DNA of 64,000 nucleotides, from NCBI RefSeq assembly GCF_010669125.1, contig NZ_CP048630.1, positions 4,150,001-4,214,000 of the forward strand. The letters run 5' to 3'. The notes below the pieces were generated by a model, which ran no database searches, was not told the DNA's origin, and saw nothing but the letters and a program-made list of their open reading frames with translations. The stretch's first letter is position 1; each line of letters opens with the position of its first letter. Below are positions 50,952-60,321 of the stretch, in pieces. This stretch comes from Ancylobacter pratisalsi. Its GTDB lineage: Bacteria > Pseudomonadota > Alphaproteobacteria > Rhizobiales > Xanthobacteraceae. A program made the translations under genes and the position numbers.

Positions 50952-50982
50952 CCCGAACCGAGACCCCCGCGGAGCCCCGTTC

Positions 50983-52410
50983 ATGATGTTTTCCCTGTCT
51001 GCGCTCGGCCCCGCGTTGCCTGAATTGCTGCTGGCCGTGTCCGCCGTTGCGCTCATTCTGTTCGGCGCCTTCGTCGGCCCGAAATCGACCGATACCGTCA
51101 ACGGCCTCGCTCTCGCCGCCATCTTCGCGGCGCTGGTGCTGGTGATCCTCGGTCCCTCGGACGCGACGCTGTTCGGCGGCAGCTTCCAGCTGGACGCCTA
51201 TGCCCGCTTCCTCAAGGTGCTGGCGCTGCTGGGCGCCGGCGCCACCCTCGCCATGTCGGTCGACTGGCTGAAGGCCGAGAAGCAGAGCCGCTTCGAGTTC
51301 GCGATCCTGGTCCTCCTGTCGACGCTCGGCATGATGATCCTGATCTCGGCCGGCGACCTGCTGGCGCTCTATATGGGCCTCGAACTGATGAGCCTGGCGC
51401 TTTACGTGATCGCGGCCAACAACCGCGATTCCGTGCGCTCCACGGAAGCCGGCCTGAAGTATTTCGTCCTCGGCGCGCTGTCCTCGGGCATGCTGCTCTA
51501 CGGCGCGTCGCTGCTTTATGGTTTCACCGGCACGATCAACTTCCTGCAGATCGCCGAGATCGCGCGCGAGCCCTCGCTCGGCCTGATCTTCGGTATCGTA
51601 TTCGTCTTCGCGGGCCTGTGCTTCAAGGTGTCCGCCGTGCCGTTCCACATGTGGACACCGGACGTCTATGAAGGCGCGCCGACGCCGGTCACCGCCTTTT
51701 TCGCCGCCGCGCCGAAGATCGCGGCCATGGCCGTCTTCGTGCGGGTCGCCGTCGAAGCGCTGCCCCACGTCGTGCATCAGTGGCAGCAGATCATCGTTTT
51801 TGTGTCTATCGCGTCGATGGCGCTGGGTGCATTCGGGGCGATCGGCCAGCGCAACATCAAGCGCCTCATGGCCTATTCCTCGATCGGCCACATGGGCTTC
51901 GCCCTGGTGGGTCTGGCGGCCGGCACCGAGCAGGGCGTGCGCGGCGTGCTGATCTACATGACCATCTATATGGCGATGACGCTCGGCACCTTCGCCTGCA
52001 TCCTGTCGATGCGCCGCAAGGAAGGCATGGTCGAGAACTATGACGATCTCGCGGGCCTGGCGCGCACCAGCCCGGTGAAGGCGTTCATGCTGGCGACGCT
52101 CATGTTCTCGCTGGCCGGTATCCCGCCGCTGGCGGGCTTCCTGGCGAAGTACTACGTGTTCCTCGCCGCCATCGAGGCCGGCCTCTACACGCTGGCGGTG
52201 ATTGGCGTGCTGGCGAGTGTGGTGGGCGCGTTCTACTATCTGCGCATCGTCAAGGTGATGTACTTCGACGAGCCGGCGGAGGCCTTCGAGCCGATGCCGA
52301 CGGAGCTGCGCGCGGTGCTGGGCATTTCCGGCCTGTTCACGCTGCTGTTCTTCGTCTACCCGGCGCCGCTGCTTGCGGCGGCCAGCGCGGCGGCGAGGGC
52401 GCTCTTCTGA
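50983..52410 (+). CDS. nuoN: NADH-quinone oxidoreductase subunit N
   Basis: 475-residue antiporter-like subunit (ND2 family). LYMGLELMSLALYVIAANNR, FVFAGLCFKVSAVPFHMWTP and GIPPLAGFLAKYYVFLAAIE are diagnostic. ATG at 50983 has GGAG 8 nt upstream; a second ATG follows at once. Its stop overlaps the apparent CTG start of birA. Confidence 0.97.
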   Translation: MMFSLSALGPALPELLLAVSAVALILFGAFVGPKSTDTVNGLALAAIFAALVLVILGPSDATLFGGSFQLDAYARFLKVLALLGAGATLAMSVDWLKAEKQSRFEFAILVLLSTLGMMILISAGDLLALYMGLELMSLALYVIAANNRDSVRSTEAGLKYFVLGALSSGMLLYGASLLYGFTGTINFLQIAEIAREPSLGLIFGIVFVFAGLCFKVSAVPFHMWTPDVYEGAPTPVTAFFAAAPKIAAMAVFVRVAVEALPHVVHQWQQIIVFVSIASMALGAFGAIGQRNIKRLMAYSSIGHMGFALVGLAAGTEQGVRGVLIYMTIYMAMTLGTFACILSMRRKEGMVENYDDLAGLARTSPVKAFMLATLMFSLAGIPPLAGFLAKYYVFLAAIEAGLYTLAVIGVLASVVGAFYYLRIVKVMYFDEPAEAFEPMPTELRAVLGISGLFTLLFFVYPAPLLAAASAAARALF

Positions 52411-53168
52411 GCACGGCGCGCACGCGGGGCGCGACGCCGGTCGTACGTTATCCCTCCGTCGGCTCGACCAATGCCGAGGCGATGGCGCAGGCGAGGGGAC
52501 CCGCCCCGCGCTGGTTCGTTGCCGAGCGGCAGACCGGCGGACGGGGGCGGCGGGGGCGACCGTGGACGTCCGAGCCGGGCAATCTTTACGCGTCGCTCCT
52601 GCTTGTCGATGCCGGCCCGGCGGCGCGCCTGCCGGAGCTCTGTTTCGTCGCCGCGCTTGGTCTCTACGATGCGGTGCGCGCGGTGACAGGTATCGATCCG
52701 CTGCGCATTGGCCTCAAATGGCCGAATGACGTATTGATTGACGGCGCCAAGCTGGCGGGGATCCTGCTGGAGGGGACCGTGCTGCCGGACGGGCGTTCGG
52801 CAACGGTGATCGGCTTTGGCGTGAATTGCGCCCATCATCCCCTCGACACACCCTATCCGACGACGGATCTCAGTGCGGCCGGTTACCCGACCCGGCCCTC
52901 GGAACTGCTGGACGCGCTCGATGTGGCGCTGCGGGACAGGCTGGACGAGTGGGCGCAGGGCGCGGGCTTTGCGCAGACGCGCGAGGCGTGGGTGCGCCGG
53001 GCGCCGGGCCTTGGCCACGAGGTAAGGGTGCGCTTCGGTGAGCGAGAGGCGTATGGAGTGTTCGAGGCACTGGACTTTTCCGGTGCTATGATTCTGCGCC
53101 GCGCGGATGGTGCGCGTGAAACGATAAGCGCCGGCGACGTATTTCCGTCGCCAGGTGCGCAGGCTTGA
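52407..53168 (+). CDS. birA: Biotin--[acetyl-CoA-carboxylase] ligase, CTG start
   Basis: Attaches biotin to the carboxyl-carrier protein of acetyl-CoA carboxylase. 253 residues from CTG 52407. The catalytic core is complete only from there: YPSVGSTNAEAM (Ser-Thr-Asn at 20-22), AERQTGGRGRRGRPW (biotin/AMP loop) and LKWPNDVLIDGAKLAGIL (catalytic Lys). No ATG, GTG or TTG lies in frame before ATG 52482, which would remove the STN motif. The CTG has GAGGG about 8 nt upstream and overlaps the nuoN stop as CTGA. No N-terminal HTH, so it is not a repressor type. Confidence 0.9.
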   Translation: MSTARTRGATPVVRYPSVGSTNAEAMAQARGPAPRWFVAERQTGGRGRRGRPWTSEPGNLYASLLLVDAGPAARLPELCFVAALGLYDAVRAVTGIDPLRIGLKWPNDVLIDGAKLAGILLEGTVLPDGRSATVIGFGVNCAHHPLDTPYPTTDLSAAGYPTRPSELLDALDVALRDRLDEWAQGAGFAQTREAWVRRAPGLGHEVRVRFGEREAYGVFEALDFSGAMILRRADGARETISAGDVFPSPGAQA

Positions 53169-53181
53169 AAGGCAAGTGTAA

Positions 53182-54870
53182 GTGAGCAAGTCGCCGGATG
53201 AGTTGGTATTCGCCGCACTGGGAGGTGTCGGCGAAATCGGCATGAATCTCGGGGTTTATGGCTTCGGGCCCAAGCACCGGCGCAAATGGCTCGCGGTCGA
53301 TCTCGGCATTTCGTTTGCCGCGCCGGATGTCCCGGGCATCGACATCATCATGCCGGACGTGACGTTCCTGGAACAGGAGCGCGAGCGCGGCAATCTGGTC
53401 GGGCTGGTGCTGACTCATGGCCATGAGGACCATGTGGGCGCCCTGGTGGACCTTTGGCCGAAGCTGGGTTGCCCGGTCTATACGACGCCGTTCACCCATG
53501 CGCTCGCCGAGGCGCGCCGTCTCAACGAGCCGGGCGCGCCCAAGATTCCGTTCCACGTCGTGCCCTCGGGCGGCCGCGCCAAGATCGGGCCTTTCGAGGT
53601 CGAGTTCGTGCCGGTGGCCCATTCCATTCCCGACAGCCACGCGCTGGCGCTGCGGACGGAGCTCGGGCTGTTCGTCCACACCGGCGACTGGAAGATCGAC
53701 CCCACCCCCGTGGTCGGCAATGTGACCGATCCGGAGCGCTTCACGGCGCTTGGCAATGAGGGCGTTCGCGCGGTCATCTGCGATTCGACCAACGCCATTC
53801 GCGAGGGCGTGTCGCCGTCGGAAACCGATGTTCAGGGCGTGCTGGCCGAGCTGATCTCGAAGGCTCCCAACCGCGTCGCCGTCACGACCTTCGCCTCCAA
53901 TGTCGCGCGCGTCCGCTCCATCGCGGAAGCGGCGATCCGGTGTGGGCGCGAGGTGGTTCTTGTCGGCCGCGCCATGGAGCGGGTGGTTTCCGTGGCGCGC
54001 GAGCAGGGCCTGCTGAATGGCCTTCCCGCGTTTCGCCCGGTGGATGCCTATGGCTTCCTGCCGCGCGACAAGGTGGTGGCGATTCTGACCGGCAGCCAGG
54101 GCGAGCCGCGCGCGGCGCTGGCGCGCATCGCCGATGACGACCATCCCGACATCGCGCTGTCGCCGGGCGATCAGGTGATCTTCTCCTCGCGCACCATTCC
54201 CGGCAATGAGCGGGCCGTGAATCGCATCATCAACGCGCTTGTGCTTCAGGGTGTGAAGGTGCTGACCGACCGCGACGCGCTCGTGCATGTGTCCGGCCAT
54301 CCCCGCCGGGGCGAGCTCGAACAGATGTATCGGTGGTTGCGTCCGCAGATATCCGTGCCCGTTCACGGCGAGCCGCTCCATCTGTCCGAGCACGCGGATC
54401 TGGCGCGGGCCATGGGCGTGCCGGAGATTGTCCGCCTCGTGGACGGCGACATGGTGCGCCTCGCCAGTGCGGACACATCGCTGGCCGCCGAAGTGATCGA
54501 CGAGGTGCCGGTCGGTCGTCTCTACAAGGACGGCCATGTGCTGGTGTCCTCCGCGGATTCCTCCGTTGCCGAACGCCGGCGCCTGTCCTTCGCCGGCCTC
54601 GTCTCGGTCGCGCTGGCGATGACGGCGAAGGGGGAGGTGGTCGGTGATCCGATGATCGATCTCTCCGGCATTCCCGAGCGCGGGTCGGGTGGCAAGATGC
54701 TCGATGAGGTGATCGAGGACGCGGTGCTGGACTGCATCGACGGCCTGCCCAAGGCGCGCCGGCGGGACCCGGACGCCGTCGCCGAGTCGCTGACCCGTGC
54801 CGTGCGTGGCTCGCTGAACGGGGTGTGGGGCAAGAAGCCGCTCTGCCATGTGCTCGTAATCACGGTATGA
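53182..54870 (+). CDS. rnj: Ribonuclease J
   Basis: 562-residue beta-CASP metallo-beta-lactamase ribonuclease (5' exo and endo activities) for RNA processing and decay. Zinc motif H79-x-H81-x-D83-H84 in LTHGHEDHVGAL, further ligands in VPVAHSIPDSHALAL and HTGDWKIDPTP, and the beta-CASP region with FASNVARVRSIAEAA and SGHPRRGELEQMY. GTG at 53182 is 14 nt after birA. Length is normal for the alphaproteobacterial form. Confidence 0.95.
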   Translation: MSKSPDELVFAALGGVGEIGMNLGVYGFGPKHRRKWLAVDLGISFAAPDVPGIDIIMPDVTFLEQERERGNLVGLVLTHGHEDHVGALVDLWPKLGCPVYTTPFTHALAEARRLNEPGAPKIPFHVVPSGGRAKIGPFEVEFVPVAHSIPDSHALALRTELGLFVHTGDWKIDPTPVVGNVTDPERFTALGNEGVRAVICDSTNAIREGVSPSETDVQGVLAELISKAPNRVAVTTFASNVARVRSIAEAAIRCGREVVLVGRAMERVVSVAREQGLLNGLPAFRPVDAYGFLPRDKVVAILTGSQGEPRAALARIADDDHPDIALSPGDQVIFSSRTIPGNERAVNRIINALVLQGVKVLTDRDALVHVSGHPRRGELEQMYRWLRPQISVPVHGEPLHLSEHADLARAMGVPEIVRLVDGDMVRLASADTSLAAEVIDEVPVGRLYKDGHVLVSSADSSVAERRRLSFAGLVSVALAMTAKGEVVGDPMIDLSGIPERGSGGKMLDEVIEDAVLDCIDGLPKARRRDPDAVAESLTRAVRGSLNGVWGKKPLCHVLVITV

Positions 54871-54979
54871 GGAGACAGGTCCGGGGCGCGCGCGGCGAAA
54901 GTTGAATGCCTTTCGCCGTGAGGGCGTGCTCCAACAGTGCCGTCCGCGTGGGCGGCCGGTGTGCGGGGAGCGCTGTCAG

Positions 54980-55384
54980 ATGATTGGTCGTCTCAACCAT
55001 GTCGCCATCGCGGTGCCCGACCTTGCCGCGGCGATCGCCACCTATCGCGATACGCTTGGCGCGCGGGTGTCGGACATCGTGCCCCAGCCCGACCACGGTG
55101 TGAACACGGTGTTTGTCGAGCTGCCCAACACCAAGATCGAGCTGCTCGGCGCGCTGGGCGCGGGGTCTCCGATCGTGAAGTTCCTGGAGCGCAATCCCGA
55201 GGGCGGCATCCACCATCTCTGCTACGAGGTGGAGGATATACTGGTGGCGCGGGACAGGCTGCTGGCGGCCGGCGCCCGCGTGCTGGGCTCGGGCGAGCCG
55301 CGCCTCGGGGCTCATGGAAAGCCGGTTCTCTTCCTGCACCCCAAGGACTTTCTTGGAACGCTGGTCGAGCTGGAACAAGCCTGA
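54980..55384 (+). CDS. mce: Methylmalonyl-CoA epimerase
   Basis: 134-residue VOC-fold enzyme interconverting (R)- and (S)-methylmalonyl-CoA in propionate and odd-chain fatty-acid metabolism. Metal ligands fit RLNHVAIAVPDLAAAI (His), GGIHHLCYEVEDI (His) and GTLVELEQA (Glu). ATG at 54980 has GGGGAG 9 nt upstream. No mutase is in the window. Confidence 0.94.
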   Translation: MIGRLNHVAIAVPDLAAAIATYRDTLGARVSDIVPQPDHGVNTVFVELPNTKIELLGALGAGSPIVKFLERNPEGGIHHLCYEVEDILVARDRLLAAGARVLGSGEPRLGAHGKPVLFLHPKDFLGTLVELEQA

Positions 55385-55393
55385 GGACGTGCC

Positions 55394-55675
55394 ATGGGCC
55401 TGACCACCTATATCGCGATCTACTTCATCGTCTGGTGGGTGGTGATCTTCGCCATTCTTCCCTTCGGCGTGCGTTCGCAGCACGAGGACGGGAAAGTGGA
55501 GGACGGGACCGAGCCCGGCGCGCCGCAGCGTCCGCTGATGCTTCGCAAGGTGTTGATCACTTCGGTCATCGCCGCGGTACTCGTCGCGCTGCTCGCATGG
55601 ACCATCGAGTCAGGCAAGGTGACGCTGGACATGTTCCCGATGCCGTTCGACGCCAAGCTTTATGATCTGAAATAA
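55394..55675 (+). CDS. DUF1467 family membrane protein
   Basis: 93-residue protein with an N-terminal helix TTYIAIYFIVWWVVIFAILP followed by the family block FGVRSQHEDGKVEDGTEPGA, then a second helix (about 55-72). The domain is widespread in alphaproteobacteria between mce and proS, without known function. It lies 9 nt after mce. Confidence 0.9.
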   Translation: MGLTTYIAIYFIVWWVVIFAILPFGVRSQHEDGKVEDGTEPGAPQRPLMLRKVLITSVIAAVLVALLAWTIESGKVTLDMFPMPFDAKLYDLK

Positions 55676-55774
55676 TCGAACCCGCACGCGTGGCAGGTTG
55701 AATGCATCGCGCGAGATTAGATCGCGCGAAGGCATGGGCTTGAATCGTACAAAGGACGATATGAGCAAAAAAAG

Positions 55775-55797
55775 AGGCGGGACCAAAGGTCCCGCCT
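55775..55797. terminator. Rho-independent terminator after DUF1467
   Basis: AGGCGGGACC pairs with GGTCCCGCCT (10 bp, no mismatch) across an AAA loop. Followed by T-rich TCTCTT on the plus strand and preceded by seven A (55767-55773), so it could also terminate minus-strand transcripts. Confidence 0.85.
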
Positions 55798-55970
55798 TCT
55801 CTTGATCTAGCCGCCCGCACCCGATTCCGTGTCGTTTCGACATCCGCCGGGGGGCTTTCTTGACCGTCATTCCTCCCGAGACCTGGACCGGCATCGCGCA
55901 TATAGCGGCGAGTGACGGACCTCTTTCTAGAGGCCGGCAACATAGATCAAACGAACCACTCTTGTCATCC

Positions 55971-56067
55971 TTGCGTCGCAATAGATCTGTTGTGCGTCGC
56001 AATAGGGCGATGCTGTGGCCTCGTTGTGCAGGTCTTGTGATCCAACGTCGGCGCTGTCGCGTCGCAA
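55971..56067. repeat. Tandem inverted-repeat elements upstream of proS
   Basis: TTGCG-T-CGCAA at 55971-55981 and TGCG-T-CGCA at 55993-56001 lie in two exact 13-nt copies (TGCGTCGCAATAG) spaced 21 nt apart, about two helical turns. A partial third copy (GCGTCGCAA) is at 56059-56067. The arrangement looks like a multi-site operator; the TGC-N3-GCA core is also the type of site reported for PhaR regulators, a weak resemblance. Confidence 0.55.
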
Positions 56068-56150
56068 GGGCTTGTCTTTTCGCGACCGATCCGGTTTCAC
56101 TCGCCCATCCTGCCGCGCGCCCGTCGCTGGTCGAATCGTGAGTCTTCTCT

Positions 56151-57473
56151 ATGCGCCTGTCCCGCTATTTCCTTCCGATCCTCCGTGAAGTCCCGAAGGA
56201 AGCGGAAATCGTCTCGCATCGTCTGATGCTGCGCGCCGGCATGATCCGTCAGGAAAGCGCGGGCATCTATGCCTGGCTGCCGCTCGGCAAGCGGGTCCTC
56301 GACAAGATCTGCAATGTGATCCGCGAGGAGCAGAATCGCTCCGGCGCGATCGAGATCATGATGCCGACCATCCAGTCGGCCGATCTGTGGCGCGAGAGCG
56401 GGCGCTACGAGGACTATGGCAAGGAGATGCTCCGCATCAAGGATCGGCACGAGCGCGAGATGCTCTACGGGCCGACCAATGAGGAGATGCTCACGGAAAT
56501 CGTGCGCGCCTATGTGAGGTCCTACAAGGACCTGCCGCTGAACCTCTACCATATCCAGTGGAAGTTCCGGGACGAGGTGCGCCCGCGCTTTGGCGTCATG
56601 CGGTCGCGCGAATTCCTCATGAAGGACGCCTATTCGATCGACCTCGACTTCGAGAGCGCGGTCGTCGCCTATAACCGCATGTTCGTCGCCTATCTGCGCA
56701 CCTTCGAGCGGCTGGGGCTGAAGGCGATTCCCATGGTCGCCGACACCGGCCCGATCGGTGGCAACCACAGCCACGAGTTCATCATCCTGGCCTCCACCGG
56801 CGAGAGCCAGGTCTTCTGCCACTCGGGCTACCTGGAAATGGACACGCCCGACGTTGGCGTGAACTTCGATGACCCCGAGGAACTGCAATCCATCGTGAAC
56901 CGCTGGACGAGCCATTATGCGGCCACGGAAGAAAAGCACGATGAAGAGGCTTTCGCGGCGATTCCCGAGGATCAGCGCCTCTCCGCCCGTGGCATCGAGG
57001 TTGGTCACATCTTCTATTTCGGCACCAAGTATTCCGAGCCCATGGGCGCCAGGATCGCGGGTCCCGATGGCGTGGAGCGGCCCGTGCACATGGGCTCCTA
57101 CGGCATCGGCCCCTCGCGTCTGGTGGCGGCCATCATCGAAGCCTCGCATGACGAGAACGGCATCATCTGGCCGGAGGCGATCGCGCCTTTCCAGGTTGGC
57201 GTGCTGAATCTCAAAGTGGGCGACGCGGCCACCGACGCGGCCTGCGAATCCCTTTATGCAGAGCTGACGGCCCGCGGCGTCGACGTGCTGTACGACGACA
57301 CCGAAGAGCGCCCGGGCTCCAAATTCGCGACGGCGGACCTCATCGGCCTGCCGTGGCAGATCATCGTCGGGCCGAAGGGGCTTGCCGCCGGTACTGTCGA
57401 GCTGAAGCGCCGGGCCGATGGCTCGCGCGAGACGCTGTCGGTCGACGCGGTACTGGCCCGGATCGCCGGCTGA
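56151..57473 (+). CDS. proS: Prolyl-tRNA synthetase (short type)
   Basis: 440-residue class II synthetase charging tRNA-Pro, without the editing insertion, as is usual in alphaproteobacteria. [20 protein letters not shown], the motif 2 area [20 protein letters not shown] and the C-terminal anticodon-binding domain (about 350-440, [20 protein letters not shown]) are typical. Cotranscription with lolC-lolD is likely (24-nt gap). Confidence 0.96.
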   Translation: MRLSRYFLPILREVPKEAEIVSHRLMLRAGMIRQESAGIYAWLPLGKRVLDKICNVIREEQNRSGAIEIMMPTIQSADLWRESGRYEDYGKEMLRIKDRHEREMLYGPTNEEMLTEIVRAYVRSYKDLPLNLYHIQWKFRDEVRPRFGVMRSREFLMKDAYSIDLDFESAVVAYNRMFVAYLRTFERLGLKAIPMVADTGPIGGNHSHEFIILASTGESQVFCHSGYLEMDTPDVGVNFDDPEELQSIVNRWTSHYAATEEKHDEEAFAAIPEDQRLSARGIEVGHIFYFGTKYSEPMGARIAGPDGVERPVHMGSYGIGPSRLVAAIIEASHDENGIIWPEAIAPFQVGVLNLKVGDAATDAACESLYAELTARGVDVLYDDTEERPGSKFATADLIGLPWQIIVGPKGLAAGTVELKRRADGSRETLSVDAVLARIAG

Positions 57474-57497
57474 TCACGAAGGGCGGACGGAGAACGC

Positions 57498-58808
57498 ATG
57501 GCGGCACACAGCAAGGCACAGCAGGGCGGGGCGACGCAGAGCGCGGAGCCCAACGGTACCCGGCCGTTCAGTGCCTTCGAATGGATGCTCTCGCTGCGCT
57601 ATCTGCGTGCGCGCCGCAAGGAAGGCTTCATTTCCGTCATCGCCGGCTTCTCCTTCCTCGGCATCATGCTCGGGGTCGCGACGCTCATCATCGTCATGGC
57701 GGTGATGAACGGCTTTCGCACCGAGCTCCTGTCGAAGATCCTCGGGCTCAACGGGCACCTGCTGGTGCAACCGCTGGACGGGCCGCTGACCGACTACGAT
57801 GCCGTTGCAAAGCGCATCGCCGGCGTGCCGGGCATCAAGCTGGCCGTGCCGCTGGTGGAAGGCCAGGCGCTGGCCTCCTCGGCCTTCAATGCCGGCGGTG
57901 TGCTGGTGCGGGGCATTTCGGAGGCCAATCTGCGCGCGCTGCCGTCCATCAGCTCGAATATCCGCGAGGGTACGCTGGAAGGCTTCGATCAGGGATCGGG
58001 CATCGCCATTGGCAAGCGCCTGGCCGAACAGCTGTCATTGCGGGCGGGCGACAATCTCACCCTGGTGGCGCCGCGCGGGGCGGTCACGCCCATGGGCACG
58101 ACGCCGCGCATCAAGGTCTACAAGATCGCGGCGGTGTTCGAGATCGGCATGTCGGAATATGACAGCGCCTTCGTCTTCATGCCGCTCGCCGAGTCGCAGG
58201 CCTATTTCAACAAGAACGGCGATGTGACCGCGATCGAGGTCTACACCGACAACCCGGACGACATGGACCGGCTGCGCCCGCTGGTTCACGCCGCCGCGGA
58301 GCGGCCGGTGTTCATCGTCGACTGGCGCCAGCGAAACTCGACCTTCTTCAACGCTCTTCAGGTCGAGCGGAACGTGATGTTCCTCATCCTCACCCTCATC
58401 GTCGTGGTTGCGGCCTTCAACATCGTGTCCGGGCTCAACATGCTGGTGAAGGACAAGGGGCGCGATATCGGGATATTGCGCACCATGGGCGCCTCGCGCG
58501 GATCGATCATGCGCATCTTCCTCGTCACCGGCGCGGCGATCGGTGTCGTGGGCACCATTGCGGGCTTCCTGCTTGGGCTGGTGGTCTGCCTGAATGTCGA
58601 GGAGATCCGCCAGTTCATCTCCTGGATCACCGCGACCGAGCTGTTTTCGCCGGAGCTCTATTATCTCAGCCGCCTTCCGGCCGAGATGAATGCGGGTGAA
58701 ACCGCGACCGTGGTTCTGATGTCGCTTGTGCTTTCCTTCCTTGCCCCGCTCTACCCGTCCTGGCGCGCCGCGCGCCTCGATCCGGTGGAAGCGCTGCGTT
58801 ACGAGTGA
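57498..58808 (+). CDS. lolC: Lipoprotein-releasing ABC transporter permease LolC/E
   Basis: 436-residue inner-membrane permease that, with LolD, releases lipoproteins for transfer to LolA. Four helices: one near residues 45-70 ([20 protein letters not shown]), then a large periplasmic domain, then three at the C-terminus (about 295-430), ending in [16 protein letters not shown]. One fused-type subunit in place of the LolC/LolE pair, as expected in this order. lolD follows after 7 nt. Confidence 0.95.
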   Translation: MAAHSKAQQGGATQSAEPNGTRPFSAFEWMLSLRYLRARRKEGFISVIAGFSFLGIMLGVATLIIVMAVMNGFRTELLSKILGLNGHLLVQPLDGPLTDYDAVAKRIAGVPGIKLAVPLVEGQALASSAFNAGGVLVRGISEANLRALPSISSNIREGTLEGFDQGSGIAIGKRLAEQLSLRAGDNLTLVAPRGAVTPMGTTPRIKVYKIAAVFEIGMSEYDSAFVFMPLAESQAYFNKNGDVTAIEVYTDNPDDMDRLRPLVHAAAERPVFIVDWRQRNSTFFNALQVERNVMFLILTLIVVVAAFNIVSGLNMLVKDKGRDIGILRTMGASRGSIMRIFLVTGAAIGVVGTIAGFLLGLVVCLNVEEIRQFISWITATELFSPELYYLSRLPAEMNAGETATVVLMSLVLSFLAPLYPSWRAARLDPVEALRYE

Positions 58809-58815
58809 GGTTGGA

Positions 58816-59496
58816 ATGGCCGTCGCACTTCAGCTCGAAGGGATCGAGCGCAGCTACACGCAGGGCGAAGGCCAGCTGCACATCCTGCGTGGCGCCAATT
58901 TATCGGTACTGGAAGGCCAGTCGGTCGCGCTGGTCGCCCCCTCGGGAACGGGCAAGTCCACGCTGCTGCACATCGCCGGGCTGATGGAGCATCAGGATAA
59001 GGGCGAGGTCTATATCGGCGGTGCCGGGACCTCGGGGCTCGCCGACGCGGCGCGTACCCGGATCCGGCGCAACGATGTTGGCTTCGTCTACCAGTTCCAT
59101 CACCTCCTGCCCGAGTTCTCCGCGCTGGAGAACGTCATGCTGCCGCAGATGATACGGGGGCTCTCCCGCCGCGAGGCACGTACGCGCGCCTCGGACCTTC
59201 TGGGGTATCTCGGCCTCGGCAAGCGCCTGGAGCATCGCCCGGCGGAGCTTTCCGGCGGCGAACAGCAGCGCGTCGCCATCGCCCGCGCCGTCGCCAACGC
59301 GCCGCGCGTGCTGCTGGCGGATGAGCCTACCGGCAATCTCGACCCCACCACGGCCGATCATGTGTTCCATGCCCTGTCGCAGCTGGTGGAGGCGACCGGC
59401 CTCGCCGCGGTGATCGCCACGCACAATCTCGAACTGGCCGACCGGATGCATCGCCGCGTGACGTTGCAGGACGGGATGGTCGTCGAGCTGGGATGA
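58816..59496 (+). CDS. lolD: Lipoprotein-releasing ABC transporter ATPase LolD
   Basis: 226-residue ATPase of the LolCD release system. Walker [15 protein letters not shown]-loop [17 protein letters not shown], signature [14 protein letters not shown], Walker [12 protein letters not shown], and ATHN. Walker A has Thr for the usual Ser/Cys after the Gly. It is preceded by GAGG and starts 7 nt after lolC. Confidence 0.96.
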   Translation: MAVALQLEGIERSYTQGEGQLHILRGANLSVLEGQSVALVAPSGTGKSTLLHIAGLMEHQDKGEVYIGGAGTSGLADAARTRIRRNDVGFVYQFHHLLPEFSALENVMLPQMIRGLSRREARTRASDLLGYLGLGKRLEHRPAELSGGEQQRVAIARAVANAPRVLLADEPTGNLDPTTADHVFHALSQLVEATGLAAVIATHNLELADRMHRRVTLQDGMVVELG

Positions 59497-59527
59497 GCTT
59501 CGGCGGCCGTCGCGCACGCGTTCTTGG

Positions 59528-59551
59528 AAGTCTTCACGCAAGTCTTCACGC
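59528..59551. repeat. 12-bp perfect tandem duplication
   Basis: AAGTCTTCACGC occurs twice head to tail (59528-59539, 59540-59551) in the gap after lolD. It looks like a slippage duplication; no further copies seen. Confidence 0.8.
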
Positions 59552-59715
59552 GCGCCTTTGTCGTCGTGCCGCTCCTCTCGCCAGGTGTCTTTTCACTGAT
59601 GGGCGGCCCTTGCCTTGATCCGTGCTCTGCGATGCCCCACACGCACGGGCGCCGACGGTTGCGGTGACATTTGACCTAACCTAACGTGCCATTGGCGGGT
59701 GTGGAGTCGGGGGTT

Positions 59716-60195
59716 ATGCCGGAGTATCTGTCGCACTATCTGGGTGCGTTCAAACCGATGACGCTGCTCACCTTGGGCGTCGTCGCCGCTGTTGCCATCA
59801 TCATCCTGCTGCGCTGGACCGGTCAGCGCTATGTCCCGCCGAAAGCGCGCCTGGCGCTGAAGGGAGATGGCAGCTTCGAGTACGGCGTCACGGGTACTGG
59901 CGAGCACCAGCCCCTGCTGGCTCGCGTCGCGGGACACAGCCCCCCGTCTTCCGGCCAGGAATGCATCGCCGAGCTGCTCCCGGAACGGGACGGGAGCGGT
60001 GAGACGAAGGCGATACGGGTCTGCGTCGAGGGCGCGCCGGTCGGCCAGATCGCGCCCGATGAAATCAGCGTGTTCGAGGCCGTGTTGAAAGGGCGTCCGG
60101 CCCGATGCGACGCCATCGTGGTGCGCGGCACACGGTCGAACACCTTGCAGCTCAAGCTCGATCTCATCTGGCCCCCAAGCCTGCGGACCTCTTAA
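59716..60195 (+). CDS. Membrane-anchored protein of unknown function
   Basis: 159 residues. One helix near residues 14-36 (TLLTLGVVAAVAIIILLRW) and a cytosolic or periplasmic domain of about 115 residues. That domain contains AELLPERDGS, then IRVCVEGAPVGQIAPDEISV, a pattern weakly reminiscent of HIRAN-like beta-domains; I would not assign it. ATG at 59716 is chosen (GGAG 9 nt upstream); a GTG at 59686 lacks a ribosome-binding site. It lies between lolD and the small ORF before dnaE. Confidence 0.65.
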   Translation: MPEYLSHYLGAFKPMTLLTLGVVAAVAIIILLRWTGQRYVPPKARLALKGDGSFEYGVTGTGEHQPLLARVAGHSPPSSGQECIAELLPERDGSGETKAIRVCVEGAPVGQIAPDEISVFEAVLKGRPARCDAIVVRGTRSNTLQLKLDLIWPPSLRTS

Positions 60196-60207
60196 GGTTC
60201 GGTGCGA

Positions 60208-60254
60208 AATGCATCGCATTCGTTTCCGCATCGTAAACCATAAGCGGGAACGAA
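60208..60254. repeat. Overlapping inverted repeats upstream of the 32-codon ORF and dnaE
   Basis: Arms TTCGTTTCCGC (60219-60229) and GCGGGAACGAA (60244-60254) match at 10 of 11 positions around a 14-nt centre. A second repeat AATGC-ATC-GCATT (60208-60220) overlaps its left arm by two bases, so only one can form at a time in RNA. Confidence 0.5.
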
Positions 60255-60267
60255 AGAAGAACGTGGT

Positions 60268-60295
60268 TTGATTCTGGGGATTGCGAGGATAATGT
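60268..60295 (+). promoter_or_regulatory. Possible promoter before the 32-codon ORF and dnaE
   Basis: -35 TTGATT (60268-60273), 16-nt spacer, -10 TAATGT (60290-60295). Directly downstream of the inverted repeat at 60219-60254 and 27 nt before the ATG at 60322. Confidence 0.35.
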
Positions 60296-60321
60296 TCTCC
60301 ATATGTTCCATGGAGGTCGAC

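Larger units (their letters stand above)
55676..56150. other. Intergenic region before proS with terminator and repeated palindrome
   Basis: About 475 nt with no supported gene. It contains a strong hairpin (55775-55797) and further on two copies of TGCGTCGCAATAG (55972-55984, 55993-56005), each centred on a TGCG-T-CGCA palindrome, with a related GCGTCGCAA at 56059-56067. Confidence 0.6.

Noticed and set aside
55860..56141. 93-codon frame upstream of proS
   Set aside because: Runs across the repeated palindromes, shows no motif and has Arg/Ser-rich chance composition.
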